A DNA stretch of 27,315 nt from Flavobacteriales bacterium (GTDB taxonomy: Bacteria; Bacteroidota; Bacteroidia; Flavobacteriales; Crocinitomicaceae). Each line of letters opens with the position of its first letter. Positions within the stretch are counted from its first letter, which is position 1. Below the pieces are notes generated by a model. That model was not told where the DNA came from. It did no database searches and saw only the letters and a program-made list of their open reading frames with translations. Location: the NCBI GenBank assembly GCA_947375085.1, contig CANCEQ010000013.1, forward strand, positions 1 through 27,315, written 5' to 3'. Below are positions 1 through 8,317 of the stretch, one piece after another. Made by a program: the position numbers and the translations under genes.

Positions 1-311
1 ATGAATACCAAGATTTATTGAATAAAAGCAAAATTAGATGTAGCATGACAGAGACTTATGACCCATATGCCAACGCTGTTGCAGAAAGAATAAACGGTAT
101 ATTAAAGCAAGAGTTCATCGGTGAAAATAGAAATATTGAAATAAAAATCGTGAAGGAACTTGTTCGAGATAGCGTAGGTATTTATAATAATATTAGGCCC
201 CATTATTCGTGTTATATGAATACGCCGAAATACATGCATCAACAAAATAAGATTAAAATAAAAACGTACAAAACCAAAAATACCAGCAAACACGTGTTTG
301 CTGGTATGTAA
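1..311 (+). CDS. IS3-family transposase (OrfB, DDE integrase core), 3' end only
   Basis: This is the C-terminal end of a DDE transposase. The reading frame is open back to the left edge (first complete codon at base 3, GAA), so the gene starts outside the window; the TTG at 18 is an internal codon and not a start. The visible protein carries the motif DPYANAVAERINGILKQEF, which matches the region around the last catalytic Glu of IS3-family OrfB integrase cores (family pattern N-A-x-A-E-x-x-N-x-x-L-K-x-E). It is followed by the usual tail with YNNIRPHYS, the counterpart of the 'YN..RPH..L....P' motif. The last residues are encoded inside a perfect palindrome at 280-307. A probable IS end follows at about 338-361. 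Whether the element is intact cannot be judged, because its left part lies outside the window. Confidence 0.88.
   Translation, partial: EYQDLLNKSKIRCSMTETYDPYANAVAERINGILKQEFIGENRNIEIKIVKELVRDSVGIYNNIRPHYSCYMNTPKYMHQQNKIKIKTYKTKNTSKHVFAGM
280..307. repeat. Perfect 28-bp palindrome at transposase 3' end
   Basis: The two halves, ATACCAGCAAACAC and GTGTTTGCTGGTAT, are exact reverse complements with no spacer. The palindrome overlaps the last codons of the transposase; its stop codon follows at 309-311. An AT-rich stretch with T runs follows. It could act as a terminator that stops transcription from entering secA antisense, or as an IS sub-terminal structure. What is seen is the symmetry; the role is inferred. 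Confidence 0.75.
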
Positions 312-337
312 TATTTAATTATTTTTACTTTAAATAT

Positions 338-361
338 GTAACGTCTATTTAGGACTAGTCA
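338..361. mobile_element. Candidate right terminal end of the IS3-family element
   Basis: Downstream of the transposase stop, the stretch ends in TAGGACTAGTCA, so read from outside inward it begins TGACTAGTCCTAAATAGACG. IS3-family ends commonly start with TG and this length is typical of a terminal inverted repeat. The matching left end and the target duplication lie outside the window, so this boundary is inferred and not proven. If correct, the element ends 9 bases from the secA stop codon. Confidence 0.4.
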
Positions 362-370
362 TTATTTAAT

Positions 371-3300
371 TTATTGTATGCCGTGACATTGTTTAAATTT
401 CTTACCACTTCCACAAGGGCATAAATCATTTCTTCCCACTTTAGGTTCAGCCGTAACAGGTTGTTGTTTTTCTCTTACTTGTTCAGAGTTTTGAATTGCT
501 TGATCATAACCTTGACTTCCTTGAAATTGTGGAGGGCGAGTAGAAGAAGTGTTACCACTTTGTTGAGCAATCTGAGCTTTTTGATAATGGTCTTGGTGAG
601 AAACTTCTTTTTTAGAGCTTTCTATTTCTTCTTCAAATGGAATATCTACTTTCATTAAGAATTCTGTCGTTTCTGTATTTAAACGAGTTAACATATTCTT
701 GAATAAATCAAAAGATTCAAGTTTGTAAACCAATAAAGGATCTTTTTGCTCATATTGTGCATTATTAACTGCAGAACGTAAGTCATCCATTTCTCTTAAA
801 TGCTCTTTCCATTCGTTGTCAATCATTCCTAAAGTGATATTTTTCTCATATTCTTTAGCAATTTGTTTTCCTTCAGATTTGTATGCTGCTTCTAAATCTA
901 ATTCCATTTTAACTTCACGTTTACCATCAGAAAGAGGGAATACGATCGTTTTGAATTGACCAGGCATATTTTCGTATACATGTTTTACTTGAGGATAAAC
1001 TCTAGATGCAATTTTATCGTTTTTTCGAGAATAATGAGCACAAACTTCATTGTATACTTTCTCTGCTAATTTAGTTTTATCGATCGTTTTGTATTCTTCT
1101 ATTGATACTGGAGATTGAACATTTAAAACACGTAGTAAATCCATTTCAAATTCTTCGAAATTGCTACCTCCACCATGTTGAAGTACAATTGATTCAGAAA
1201 TATCATAAAACATATTATCTGTGTCTAAATCCAAACGATCACCGAATAATGCGTTGTGACGTTTTTTGTAAATCGCTTTACGTTGTGCGTTCATTACATC
1301 ATCATATTCTAATAAACGTTTACGCATTCCGAAGTTGTTTTCTTCTACTTTTTTCTGAGCTCTTTCGATTGATTTTGAAACCATTCCGTGAGTAATTACT
1401 TCACCTTCTTTTAGTCCCATTCTATCCATTAATTTAGCAATACGCTCTGATCCAAATTTACGCATCAAATCGTCTTCTAAACAAACAAAGAATTGAGAAG
1501 AACCAGGATCTCCTTGACGACCAGCACGACCTCTTAACTGTCTATCGACACGACGAGAATCATGACGTTCAGTACCTATAATTGCTAAACCACCTAATTC
1601 TTTAACACCTTCGCCTAATTTAATATCAGTACCACGACCTGCCATATTTGTAGCAATAGTTACTGCTCCAGATTTACCAGCATTTGCAACGATTTCAGCT
1701 TCTTGTTGGTGATATTTTGCATTCAATACTTGGTGGTTTACACCTTTCATTTTAAGCATACGGCTTAATAACTCAGAAATCTCAACAGTAGTTGTACCAA
1801 CTAAAACTGGTCTTCCTTCTGCAACTAAACGTTCAACTTCTTCAATTACTGCATTGAATTTTTCTCTTGCAGATTTATAAACGAAATCATTGTGATCTTT
1901 TCTGATGATACCTCTATTTGAAGGAATTACAACAACATCTAATTTGTAGATGTCCCAAAATTCTTTTGCTTCAGTTTCAGCTGTCCCTGTCATACCACCT
2001 AATTTATGGTACATTCTGAAATAGTTTTGAAGTGTAATTGTAGCGTAAGTTTGAGTAGCGTCTTCTACTTGAACATTTTCTTTGGCTTCAATCGCTTGGT
2101 GAAGTCCGTCAGAATAACGTCTTCCTTCCATAACACGACCTGTTTGCTCATCAACAAGTTTTATTTTACCTTCTAAGATAATATATTCTACTTCTTTTTC
2201 GAAAAGGGTATAAGCTTTTAATAATTGAGTTACAGAATGAATTCTTTCTGATTTTATACTGTACTCACGAATTAACTGGTCTTTGCTTTCTAAGAAATTT
2301 TGTTTCTCAAGATTTTGTTTCTCAAGATTTGCAATTTCAAGACCGATGTCAGGCATTACGAAGAAATTTTGATCATCTTGACCAGAAATAAGTTGAATAC
2401 CTTTCTCCGTTAATTCAATTGTATTGTTTTTTTCATCGATGACAAAGAATAATTCTTTGTCGACCTTCTTCATGTGTTTGCTTTGATCTTGCATGTAGAA
2501 ATTTTCTACTTTTTGCAATTGTGCTCTCATTCCTGGTTCAGATAAGAACTTGATCAATGCTTTATTTTTTGGAAGTCCACGGTGAGCTCTTAATAAAGCC
2601 ATACCACCATCGTCTAACATTTGTTTCGCATCTTTTTTATCGTCAGTAGGTGAGTTGATCACCGTTAAAAGACGTTTTGCTTCTGCTAAACATTGGTTAA
2701 TGTATTGACGTTGAGCAGCAACTACAGTTTCTACTCTTGGTTTAAGTTGGTAAAATTCGTGTTCGTCACCTCTTTCGGTTGGACCAGAAATAATCAATGG
2801 AGTTCTCGCGTCATCAATCAAAACTGAATCGACTTCATCGACAATTGCAAAGTGGTGTTTTTGTTGAACTAGATCTTCAACGCTTCCTGCCATATTGTCA
2901 CGAAGGTAATCGAATCCAAATTCATTATTCGTTCCAAATGTAATGTCTGCTAAATATGCTTTTCTTCTTTCTGGAGAATTAGGCCTATGTTTATCAATAC
3001 AATCTACTACAAGTCCGTGGAATTGATACAATGGACCCATCCACTCAGAGTCACGTTTTGCTAAGTAGTCATTTACCGTAACTAAGTGTACGCCTTTTCC
3101 TGCAAGTGCATTCAAATAAACAGGAAGAGTAGCAACCAATGTTTTACCTTCTCCTGTTTGCATCTCAGCGATGTTACCTCTATGTAAAACCGCACCACCC
3201 ATTAACTGAACATCGTAGTGAACCATTTTCCATTCTACAGGAGCACCAGCAGCAGTCCATTTGTTGTACCAAATAGCTTTATCACCTTCAATAGTGATTC

Positions 3301-3733
3301 CATCTTTTTTAGCAGCTAAATCTTTATCAAATTGTTGCGCTGTAACGGTTAATTGACCATTTTCAGCCCATCTTCTAGATGTTTCTTTTATAACAGCAAA
3401 AGCTTCAGGTAAAATACCTTCTAAAATTTCTTCAATTTTATCGTCTACTGCTTTAGTTAGCTTATCAATTTTCTCAAAAATCGCTTCTTTGTCAAAAACT
3501 ATCGTTTCAGGATTATTCGCAAGGTCATTTAATTCTTGAATTTCATTTTCAAGCGATTGAGTACCTTCTTTAACTAAATTTTGGAAATAAGTTGTTTTCG
3601 CTCTTAATTCATCGTCTGATAATGAAACGAATAGAGATCCAAATTCTAATGTTTGATCGATTATAGGTTGGTAATCTTTACGATCTTTTGCCGATTTATC
3701 TCCGAATATTTTTTTTAATAATCCTTGTATCAT
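371..3733 (-). CDS. secA: Preprotein translocase ATPase SecA
   Basis: SecA is the ATPase motor that drives unfolded preproteins through the SecYEG channel. In the 1120-residue form used here the Walker A segment MQTGEGKT lies at about residues 191-198. The DEAD-box variant DEVD is at about 299-302, followed by SVLIDDART. Helicase motif VI-like text (TNMAGRGTDIKLGEG, then RQLRGRAGRQGDPG) lies in the second half. The C-terminus is a zinc-binding SEC-C tail, LCPCGSGKKFKQCHG, with the CxC...CH ligands. At about 1120 residues it is longer than the roughly 900-residue E. coli protein; much of the extra length sits after the DEVD motif, as in other Bacteroidota. I chose the ATG at 3733 because an upstream in-frame TTG at 3760-3758 is the TTG of a perfect -7 promoter element. 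A five-residue tandem duplication (LEKQN twice) lies at 2298-2327. It is divergent from guaA. Confidence 0.97.
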   Translation of the reverse strand: MIQGLLKKIFGDKSAKDRKDYQPIIDQTLEFGSLFVSLSDDELRAKTTYFQNLVKEGTQSLENEIQELNDLANNPETIVFDKEAIFEKIDKLTKAVDDKIEEILEGILPEAFAVIKETSRRWAENGQLTVTAQQFDKDLAAKKDGITIEGDKAIWYNKWTAAGAPVEWKMVHYDVQLMGGAVLHRGNIAEMQTGEGKTLVATLPVYLNALAGKGVHLVTVNDYLAKRDSEWMGPLYQFHGLVVDCIDKHRPNSPERRKAYLADITFGTNNEFGFDYLRDNMAGSVEDLVQQKHHFAIVDEVDSVLIDDARTPLIISGPTERGDEHEFYQLKPRVETVVAAQRQYINQCLAEAKRLLTVINSPTDDKKDAKQMLDDGGMALLRAHRGLPKNKALIKFLSEPGMRAQLQKVENFYMQDQSKHMKKVDKELFFVIDEKNNTIELTEKGIQLISGQDDQNFFVMPDIGLEIANLEKQNLEKQNFLESKDQLIREYSIKSERIHSVTQLLKAYTLFEKEVEYIILEGKIKLVDEQTGRVMEGRRYSDGLHQAIEAKENVQVEDATQTYATITLQNYFRMYHKLGGMTGTAETEAKEFWDIYKLDVVVIPSNRGIIRKDHNDFVYKSAREKFNAVIEEVERLVAEGRPVLVGTTTVEISELLSRMLKMKGVNHQVLNAKYHQQEAEIVANAGKSGAVTIATNMAGRGTDIKLGEGVKELGGLAIIGTERHDSRRVDRQLRGRAGRQGDPGSSQFFVCLEDDLMRKFGSERIAKLMDRMGLKEGEVITHGMVSKSIERAQKKVEENNFGMRKRLLEYDDVMNAQRKAIYKKRHNALFGDRLDLDTDNMFYDISESIVLQHGGGSNFEEFEMDLLRVLNVQSPVSIEEYKTIDKTKLAEKVYNEVCAHYSRKNDKIASRVYPQVKHVYENMPGQFKTIVFPLSDGKREVKMELDLEAAYKSEGKQIAKEYEKNITLGMIDNEWKEHLREMDDLRSAVNNAQYEQKDPLLVYKLESFDLFKNMLTRLNTETTEFLMKVDIPFEEEIESSKKEVSHQDHYQKAQIAQQSGNTSSTRPPQFQGSQGYDQAIQNSEQVREKQQPVTAEPKVGRNDLCPCGSGKKFKQCHGIQ
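2298..2327. repeat. 15-bp tandem duplication inside secA
   Basis: The unit TTTTGTTTCTCAAGA occurs twice head to tail (2298-2312 and 2313-2327), in frame, giving LEKQN-LEKQN on the minus strand. A third, decayed partial copy may follow (TTTGCAATTTCAAGA). It lies in the helical insert of SecA, away from the ATPase motifs. Confidence 0.8.
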
Positions 3734-3757
3734 AATTTCTTGGTCATTTTGAGAATT

Positions 3758-3765
3758 CAAAAATA
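3758..3765 (-). promoter_or_regulatory. -7 promoter element for secA
   Basis: On the minus strand this reads TATTTTTG, a perfect match to the Bacteroidota -7 consensus TAnnTTTG. The ATG at 3733 lies 24 bases downstream, which leaves a short leader. No convincing -33 TTG was found at the usual spacing. The element also contains the TTG that an ORF caller could take as the secA start. Confidence 0.6.
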
Positions 3766-3860
3766 ACTTTATTTCTGAAAGTACACTCGTTCTTTTATGT
3801 TAATTGTCCTGCATTCATCGAAAATTGTTCCATTTTTTATTTTCTGACAGAATGACGTTT

Positions 3861-3911
3861 TTAATTGACAATTATTAATTGACAATAGACAATTATCAAT
3901 TATCAATTATT
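3861..3911. repeat. AT-rich short repeat cluster (AATTGACAAT and CAATTAT units)
   Basis: Between the divergent secA and guaA genes there are two AATTGACAAT copies, followed by three perfect head-to-tail copies of the heptamer CAATTAT (3890-3910). The same 22 bases (CAATTAT three times plus T) recur at 21630-21651, so this is a dispersed intergenic repeat and not a gene-specific operator. It directly precedes the guaA -7 element. Confidence 0.65.
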
Positions 3912-3913
3912 AT

Positions 3914-3921
3914 TATCTTTG
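3914..3921 (+). promoter_or_regulatory. -7 promoter element for guaA, abutting the start codon
   Basis: TATCTTTG is a perfect TAnnTTTG match and ends only four bases before the ATG at 3926. Transcription from such an element starts several bases downstream, so the mRNA would begin at or near the start codon. A second in-frame ATG at 3935 is an alternative start that would restore a very short leader. Confidence 0.65.
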
Positions 3922-3925
3922 CAAA

Positions 3926-5458
3926 ATGAAAGAAATGATACTTATACTAGATTTTGGCTCACAGTATACGCAATTGATTGCTCGTCGTGTGAGAGAATTA
4001 AATGTTTATTGTGAAATTCATCCATGGAACAAGTGTCCAGAATTGAATGATTCTATTAAAGGAGTTATTCTCTCAGGAAGTCCTTTTTCAGTGAGAGATG
4101 AGCAAGCTCCAAATCCAGATTTAAGTGAAATTAAAGGTAAGTTTCCTTTATTAGGATTGTGTTTTGGTGCTCAGTATTTATCTCATAATTTTGGTGGTGA
4201 AGTATTGCCTTCAAATACAAGAGAATATGGTAGAGCAAACCTTACACACGTTGATCAATCAAATGTTTTGACAAAAGGAATGTCTTTAGGTTCTCAAGTG
4301 TGGATGTCGCATGGAGATACAGTGAAGAAAATTCCTTCAAATTATAAAATCATTGCGAGTACTGAAGATGTTGAAATCGCAGGATATCACGTTGAAGGAG
4401 AGCAAACTTTCGGAATTCAATTTCATCCTGAAGTATATCACTCTTTAGAAGGTTCAATTCTATTGAAAAATTACATAGTTGATATTTGTGGATGTTCTCA
4501 AAATTGGACACCTGATTCATTTGTTGATTCTACTGTTAATGATTTAAAAGTAAAAATTGGTACTGATAAAGTTATTTTAGGTTTATCAGGAGGGGTTGAT
4601 TCATCTGTTGCTGCTGTATTATTACACAAAGCTATTGGGGCGAATTTACATTGTATATTTGTAGATAACGGTTTATTACGTAAAAATGAATATCAGTCAG
4701 TTTTGGATTCTTATAAAGGAATGGGATTGAATGTGAAAGGAGTAGATGCTTCTGAGAAATTCTATTCTGCTTTAAGTGGTTTAACTGATCCTGAATTGAA
4801 AAGAAAAGCAATCGGTAAAGTTTTTGTTGATGTTTTTGATGAAGAGTCAAAATTAGTAGAAGATGCAAAATGGTTAGGTCAAGGTACTATTTATCCTGAT
4901 GTAATTGAATCTATTTCTTTCTCTGGTGGACCGTCTCAAACTATCAAATCTCACCATAACGTAGGAGGTTTACCTGACTATATGAAATTACAAGTTGTTG
5001 AACCATTACGATTATTGTTCAAGGATGAAGTAAGAAGAGTTGGGAAATCAATGGGTATTGATCCATTGATTTTAGGAAGACACCCTTTCCCAGGTCCAGG
5101 TTTAGGTATTCGTATTCTAGGAGAAGTTACAGCTGAAAAAGTACGTATTTTACAAGAAGTGGATCATATCTTTATTTCAGGTTTGAAAGAAGATGGATTA
5201 TACAATGATGTTTGGCAAGCTGGAGCGATTTTCTTACCTGTTCAATCAGTTGGTGTAATGGGAGATGAAAGAACATATGAAAATGCAGTTGCTTTAAGAG
5301 CTGTAAGTTCTACAGATGGAATGACGGCTGATTGGTGTCACTTACCATATGAGTTCTTAGCGAAAATTTCAAATAAAATTATCAATCAAGTTCGTGGAAT
5401 AAATCGTGTGACTTACGACATAAGTTCTAAGCCGCCTGCAACGATTGAGTGGGAATAG
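3926..5458 (+). CDS. guaA: GMP synthase (glutamine-hydrolysing)
   Basis: GuaA converts XMP to GMP using ATP and glutamine, the last step of guanine nucleotide synthesis. The N-terminal class I glutamine amidotransferase domain spans about residues 4-190. Its nucleophile is C79 in [12 protein letters not shown], and the His-Glu pair is H167/E169 in [10 protein letters not shown]. The ATP pyrophosphatase domain starts near residue 205 and carries the P-loop SGGVDSS at 221-227. The C-terminal dimerisation domain ends in the family hallmark [11 protein letters not shown]. The length, 510 residues, is normal for the family. The gene is divergent from secA and has its own -7 element just before the ATG. 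The start could instead be the ATG at 3935 (Met4), because [13 protein letters not shown] already contains the whole first strand of the domain. An imperfect hairpin terminator follows. Confidence 0.97.
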   Translation: MKEMILILDFGSQYTQLIARRVRELNVYCEIHPWNKCPELNDSIKGVILSGSPFSVRDEQAPNPDLSEIKGKFPLLGLCFGAQYLSHNFGGEVLPSNTREYGRANLTHVDQSNVLTKGMSLGSQVWMSHGDTVKKIPSNYKIIASTEDVEIAGYHVEGEQTFGIQFHPEVYHSLEGSILLKNYIVDICGCSQNWTPDSFVDSTVNDLKVKIGTDKVILGLSGGVDSSVAAVLLHKAIGANLHCIFVDNGLLRKNEYQSVLDSYKGMGLNVKGVDASEKFYSALSGLTDPELKRKAIGKVFVDVFDEESKLVEDAKWLGQGTIYPDVIESISFSGGPSQTIKSHHNVGGLPDYMKLQVVEPLRLLFKDEVRRVGKSMGIDPLILGRHPFPGPGLGIRILGEVTAEKVRILQEVDHIFISGLKEDGLYNDVWQAGAIFLPVQSVGVMGDERTYENAVALRAVSSTDGMTADWCHLPYEFLAKISNKIINQVRGINRVTYDISSKPPATIEWE

Positions 5459-5470
5459 CCCTTCGATACT

Positions 5471-5503
5471 AAAAATAATATTTCCTTTGGAAAAATTATT
5501 TTT
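5471..5503 (+). terminator. Probable guaA terminator hairpin
   Basis: Arms 5471-5485 (AAAAATAATATTTCC) and 5489-5503 (GGAAAAATTATTTTT) pair at 14 of 15 positions around a TTT loop. The descending arm ends in a T run, as expected of an intrinsic terminator that starts 12 bases after the guaA stop. The stem is AT-rich, so efficiency is uncertain. Confidence 0.5.
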
Positions 5504-5580
5504 CTACTCAGGACTTTCCCATGGAGGGGAGGGAGAATAGAGTTGGAGAAGTTCTAGTTTTACTCAGGACTATCCCAATG
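5501..5580. repeat. Two near-identical ~23-bp direct repeats downstream of guaA
   Basis: TTTCTACTCAGGACTTTCCCATG at 5501-5523 is repeated with few changes at 5558-5580 (core TACTCAGGACTATCCCAATG). They are separated by a G-rich stretch. No ORF covers them. They share only the short word CTACTCAG with the minus strand of the ccoG-fixH array, which may be chance. Confidence 0.6.
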
Positions 5581-5599
5581 ATAGATAAAAATAGATAGG

Positions 5600-5619
5600 G
5601 GTCAAGATTCGTCTTGACC
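5600..5619. other. Perfect 8-bp stem with TTCG tetraloop
   Basis: GGTCAAGA - TTCG - TCTTGACC forms a perfect stem closed by a UUCG loop, extendable by two G-U pairs. It lies in the 215-base gap between guaA and the LysM gene. No T run follows, so it may be an mRNA-stabilising or processing hairpin, a dispersed repeat unit, or a weak terminator. Confidence 0.55.
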
Positions 5620-5673
5620 TTCTGCGTGTTTGGTAATTGTATTTTAGTTTAAATAAGGTTAATACAGGTTAAG

Positions 5674-7428
5674 ATGAGAAAATGGACGATAATTGTTTTT
5701 TTACTTTGGAGTATTCCGCTTTTAGCGCAACCAAAGAATGCTGAAATTGAAGTAAAAGAAGGGAAGAAATATTACGTTCATTTTGTTCAGAGTGGTAATT
5801 CACTGTGGGGGATTCATACGCTTTATAATGTTCCGGTTGATGATATTATAGCTACAAATCCCGGAGTTGAAAATGGGATAAAAGATGGACAGAAATTATT
5901 GATTCCAGTTCCAGGTAATCAATCAGTAGATAAATCAAAAGCAGGAATTAAATCAGAAGTAAAGCATACTGTACAACCTCAGGAAACTTTGTATGGTATA
6001 TCTAAAAAATACAATGTTACGATTGATCAAATAGTTTCGGCAAACCCAGCAGCTCAAAATGGAGTGAAAGTTGGACAAGAGTTGATTATTCCAATTTCGG
6101 TAGATTATATAGCTACACCACCAATAAATCCTACACCTAGAATCGTTTTTTCAGATACAATTATAGATCATGTTGTTTTGGAGCATGAAACGATGTATAG
6201 TATTTCCAAAAGATTTATGGTGCCAGTTGAAGATATTCAAGCGGTAAGTGGTTTAAAGAATAATCGAATTAAACCGGGAGATATAATTAAAATACCTGTC
6301 AAAAAAGAAAAACTTCAAAAAGTAGAAATCAGAGAAGTGAAAGAATTAGAATTGAAGAAAGTTGATTCTACACTTTTGTATAGAAAAAAAGATGAATATA
6401 ATATAGGGATACTATTACCTTTCTTTCTTGATAAAGGTCAGGGATATTCACAATATGTTTCTGATTTATCAACCGAATTCTATATGGGAGCTCAATTAGC
6501 AATTGATTCATTGAGTAAATTAGGTTTAAAAGCAAAAGTATTTGTGTATGATTCTCAAAATGATTCAATTACAATAAAAAATATTTTAAAGAAGTCTGAG
6601 TTTGCTTCTATGGATATGGTAATTGGTCCATTATTTCCAGATAAAATGGGAATTGTAGCTAAATGGTGTAAAGAAAAGAAAGTGAAATTTGTTTGTCCTG
6701 TTGCAGCTAATACAGAGATTTTAAAAGAAAACCCATTTGCATACGCAGCGATTCCTTCCGATATTACTTTAATTGAAGGAGCTGCATCTTATTTGTTAAA
6801 TCGTAATTTGAAAGAGCAGTTGGTTTTGGTTAGACCTGTTCTAGAAAAGGATATTGTATTGTATGAAAGATTTAGAGCTGCTTATTTAAGTTTACCCTAT
6901 AAGGGAACACGTCAAAAGTTGATAGAGTCTACTTTGAAAGATTTTAAAACATATGTTAAAAAGGGGGTAAATTCTACTTTTATTATTCCTTCAACAGATG
7001 AGGCTACCTCTAAAAACTTTATGAATTCATTGATAGCATCTTCAAATAACGTAACAGGCGATATAACTGTTTTCGGAACGAAAGAATGGCAAAATTTTGA
7101 TGATATTAACGGAGCTTATAAAAACAAGTATAATTTTCATTTTTCTGCTCCAAACGATTTTAATTATTCATACGAATCAACGAAAAATTTAAATAAAACC
7201 TATAGACGAACATTTAATTCTGATATGACTAAAATGTCTGTTCAGGGTTTTGATGTGTTATTGTATTTTGGAGTGAAATATCTATTAGATAAAGATCCTT
7301 CTGCTGGGGTGATGAGTAATTTTAATTTGGTTCAGAAAGGTGCTGGTAATGGATTCGAGAATAAAAATACTTTTATTTTAAGACAAGAAAATTTTGAAAT
7401 TATAAAATTGACAGAAACGAATGACTAA
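5674..7428 (+). CDS. Secreted LysM protein with periplasmic-binding-protein-like domain
   Basis: This is a predicted cell-wall-binding protein. It begins with a signal peptide (MRKWTIIVFLLWSIPLLAQ, cleavage near residue 19). Three LysM domains follow at about residues 33-79, 97-141 and 165-209, each with the pattern 'V..G.(S/T)L.(G/S)I...Y.V....I...N' and ending in IPV/IPI. LysM binds N-acetylglucosamine-containing glycans such as peptidoglycan. From about residue 242 (YNIGILLPF) to the end the sequence resembles the type 1 periplasmic binding fold seen in amino-acid ABC transporter binding proteins. No transporter genes are nearby, so a transport role is not supported. Proteins of this LysM plus PBP1 design are common in Bacteroidota. 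The start follows an A/G-rich GGTTAAG. The 3' end overlaps hemF by 8 bases, which suggests translational coupling. Confidence 0.88.
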   Translation: MRKWTIIVFLLWSIPLLAQPKNAEIEVKEGKKYYVHFVQSGNSLWGIHTLYNVPVDDIIATNPGVENGIKDGQKLLIPVPGNQSVDKSKAGIKSEVKHTVQPQETLYGISKKYNVTIDQIVSANPAAQNGVKVGQELIIPISVDYIATPPINPTPRIVFSDTIIDHVVLEHETMYSISKRFMVPVEDIQAVSGLKNNRIKPGDIIKIPVKKEKLQKVEIREVKELELKKVDSTLLYRKKDEYNIGILLPFFLDKGQGYSQYVSDLSTEFYMGAQLAIDSLSKLGLKAKVFVYDSQNDSITIKNILKKSEFASMDMVIGPLFPDKMGIVAKWCKEKKVKFVCPVAANTEILKENPFAYAAIPSDITLIEGAASYLLNRNLKEQLVLVRPVLEKDIVLYERFRAAYLSLPYKGTRQKLIESTLKDFKTYVKKGVNSTFIIPSTDEATSKNFMNSLIASSNNVTGDITVFGTKEWQNFDDINGAYKNKYNFHFSAPNDFNYSYESTKNLNKTYRRTFNSDMTKMSVQGFDVLLYFGVKYLLDKDPSAGVMSNFNLVQKGAGNGFENKNTFILRQENFEIIKLTETND

Positions 7429-8317
7429 AGAGTTTATTGCCGAACAGATGAAAGCGCTTCAATCTAGAATTTGTGCGCGTTTAGAAAACATCGATGGAGT
7501 TTCTAAATTCATCGAAGATGAATGGGAGAGAGAAGAAGGTGGAGGTGGTAGAACTAAAATTATTCGCAATGGTGATTTGATAGAAAAAGGGGGAGTTGCA
7601 TTTTCAGCAGTTCACGGTCCTGTTTCTGATATAATGAAAAAACAGCTTGGTTTAAATGGAGATGAATTTTTCGCAACTGGTGTTTCTATAGTCTTGCATC
7701 CAAATAATCCTCACGTACCTATAATACACATGAATGTTCGTTATTTTGAATTAAATGATGGTGCATTTTGGTTTGGAGGAGGGATTGATTTGACACCACA
7801 TTATGTCATACCTGAACAAGCTAAATTATTTCATCAAGGCTTAAAAGCTATTTGCGATAAGTATCATACCGAATTTTATGAAAAGTTTAAAAATTGGGCA
7901 GACGATTATTTTTATATCCCTCATAGACAAGAAACAAGAGGGATAGGAGGAATCTTTTACGATCATCAAAACACAGATTCAGGAATCACAAAGGAACAGT
8001 TGTTGAATTTCGCTATGGATTTGGGAGATAATTTCACTGTATTATACAACCAACAAGCTGAATTAGGTAGGAATAAAGTATTTTCAGAAGATGAGATTAC
8101 TTGGAGAAATTTACGTCGTGGTAGATATGTAGAATTCAATTTAGTGAATGATCGAGGAACGAAATTTGGATTGCTTTCTGGGGGTCGAACAGAATCGATT
8201 TTAATGAGTTTACCTGCCAATGCAAGTTGGGAGTATAATAAAATAGTAGAAGCTGAATCTAAAGAGTTTTTCACATTGAAATCCTTAAAAAAAGGAGTTA
8301 ATTGGGTGAAAGGTTAG
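7421..8317 (+). CDS. hemF: Oxygen-dependent coproporphyrinogen III oxidase
   Basis: HemF oxidatively decarboxylates coproporphyrinogen III to protoporphyrinogen IX with O2, a late step of haem synthesis. Family motifs are present in order: GGGRTKIIRNGDLIEKGGV and FSAVHG near the N-terminus; HPNNPHVPIIHMNVRYFE; WFGGGIDLTPHY; RGIGGIFYDHQ; and the C-terminal RRGRYVEFNLVNDRGTKFGL followed by SGGRTESILMSLP. The length of 298 residues is normal for the family. The ATG overlaps the stop of the upstream LysM gene (ATGACTAA), so the two are very probably cotranscribed. The presence of this oxygen-dependent enzyme fits aerobic or microaerobic growth, as do the cbb3 assembly genes at the other end of the window. 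Confidence 0.97.
   Translation: MTKEFIAEQMKALQSRICARLENIDGVSKFIEDEWEREEGGGGRTKIIRNGDLIEKGGVAFSAVHGPVSDIMKKQLGLNGDEFFATGVSIVLHPNNPHVPIIHMNVRYFELNDGAFWFGGGIDLTPHYVIPEQAKLFHQGLKAICDKYHTEFYEKFKNWADDYFYIPHRQETRGIGGIFYDHQNTDSGITKEQLLNFAMDLGDNFTVLYNQQAELGRNKVFSEDEITWRNLRRGRYVEFNLVNDRGTKFGLLSGGRTESILMSLPANASWEYNKIVEAESKEFFTLKSLKKGVNWVKG

Noticed and set aside
18..311. Complete 97-residue small gene starting at TTG 18
   Set aside because: The frame is open to the left edge and the protein is clearly the C-terminal part of a transposase, so it is a truncated view and not a small gene.
461..1395. Open frames on the plus strand inside secA
   Set aside because: They lie fully within a gene with complete family motifs and show low-complexity translated sequence.
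5674..7428. ABC transporter substrate-binding protein with a transport role
   Set aside because: The C-terminal fold is similar, but there is no permease or ATPase gene nearby and three LysM domains point to the cell wall.
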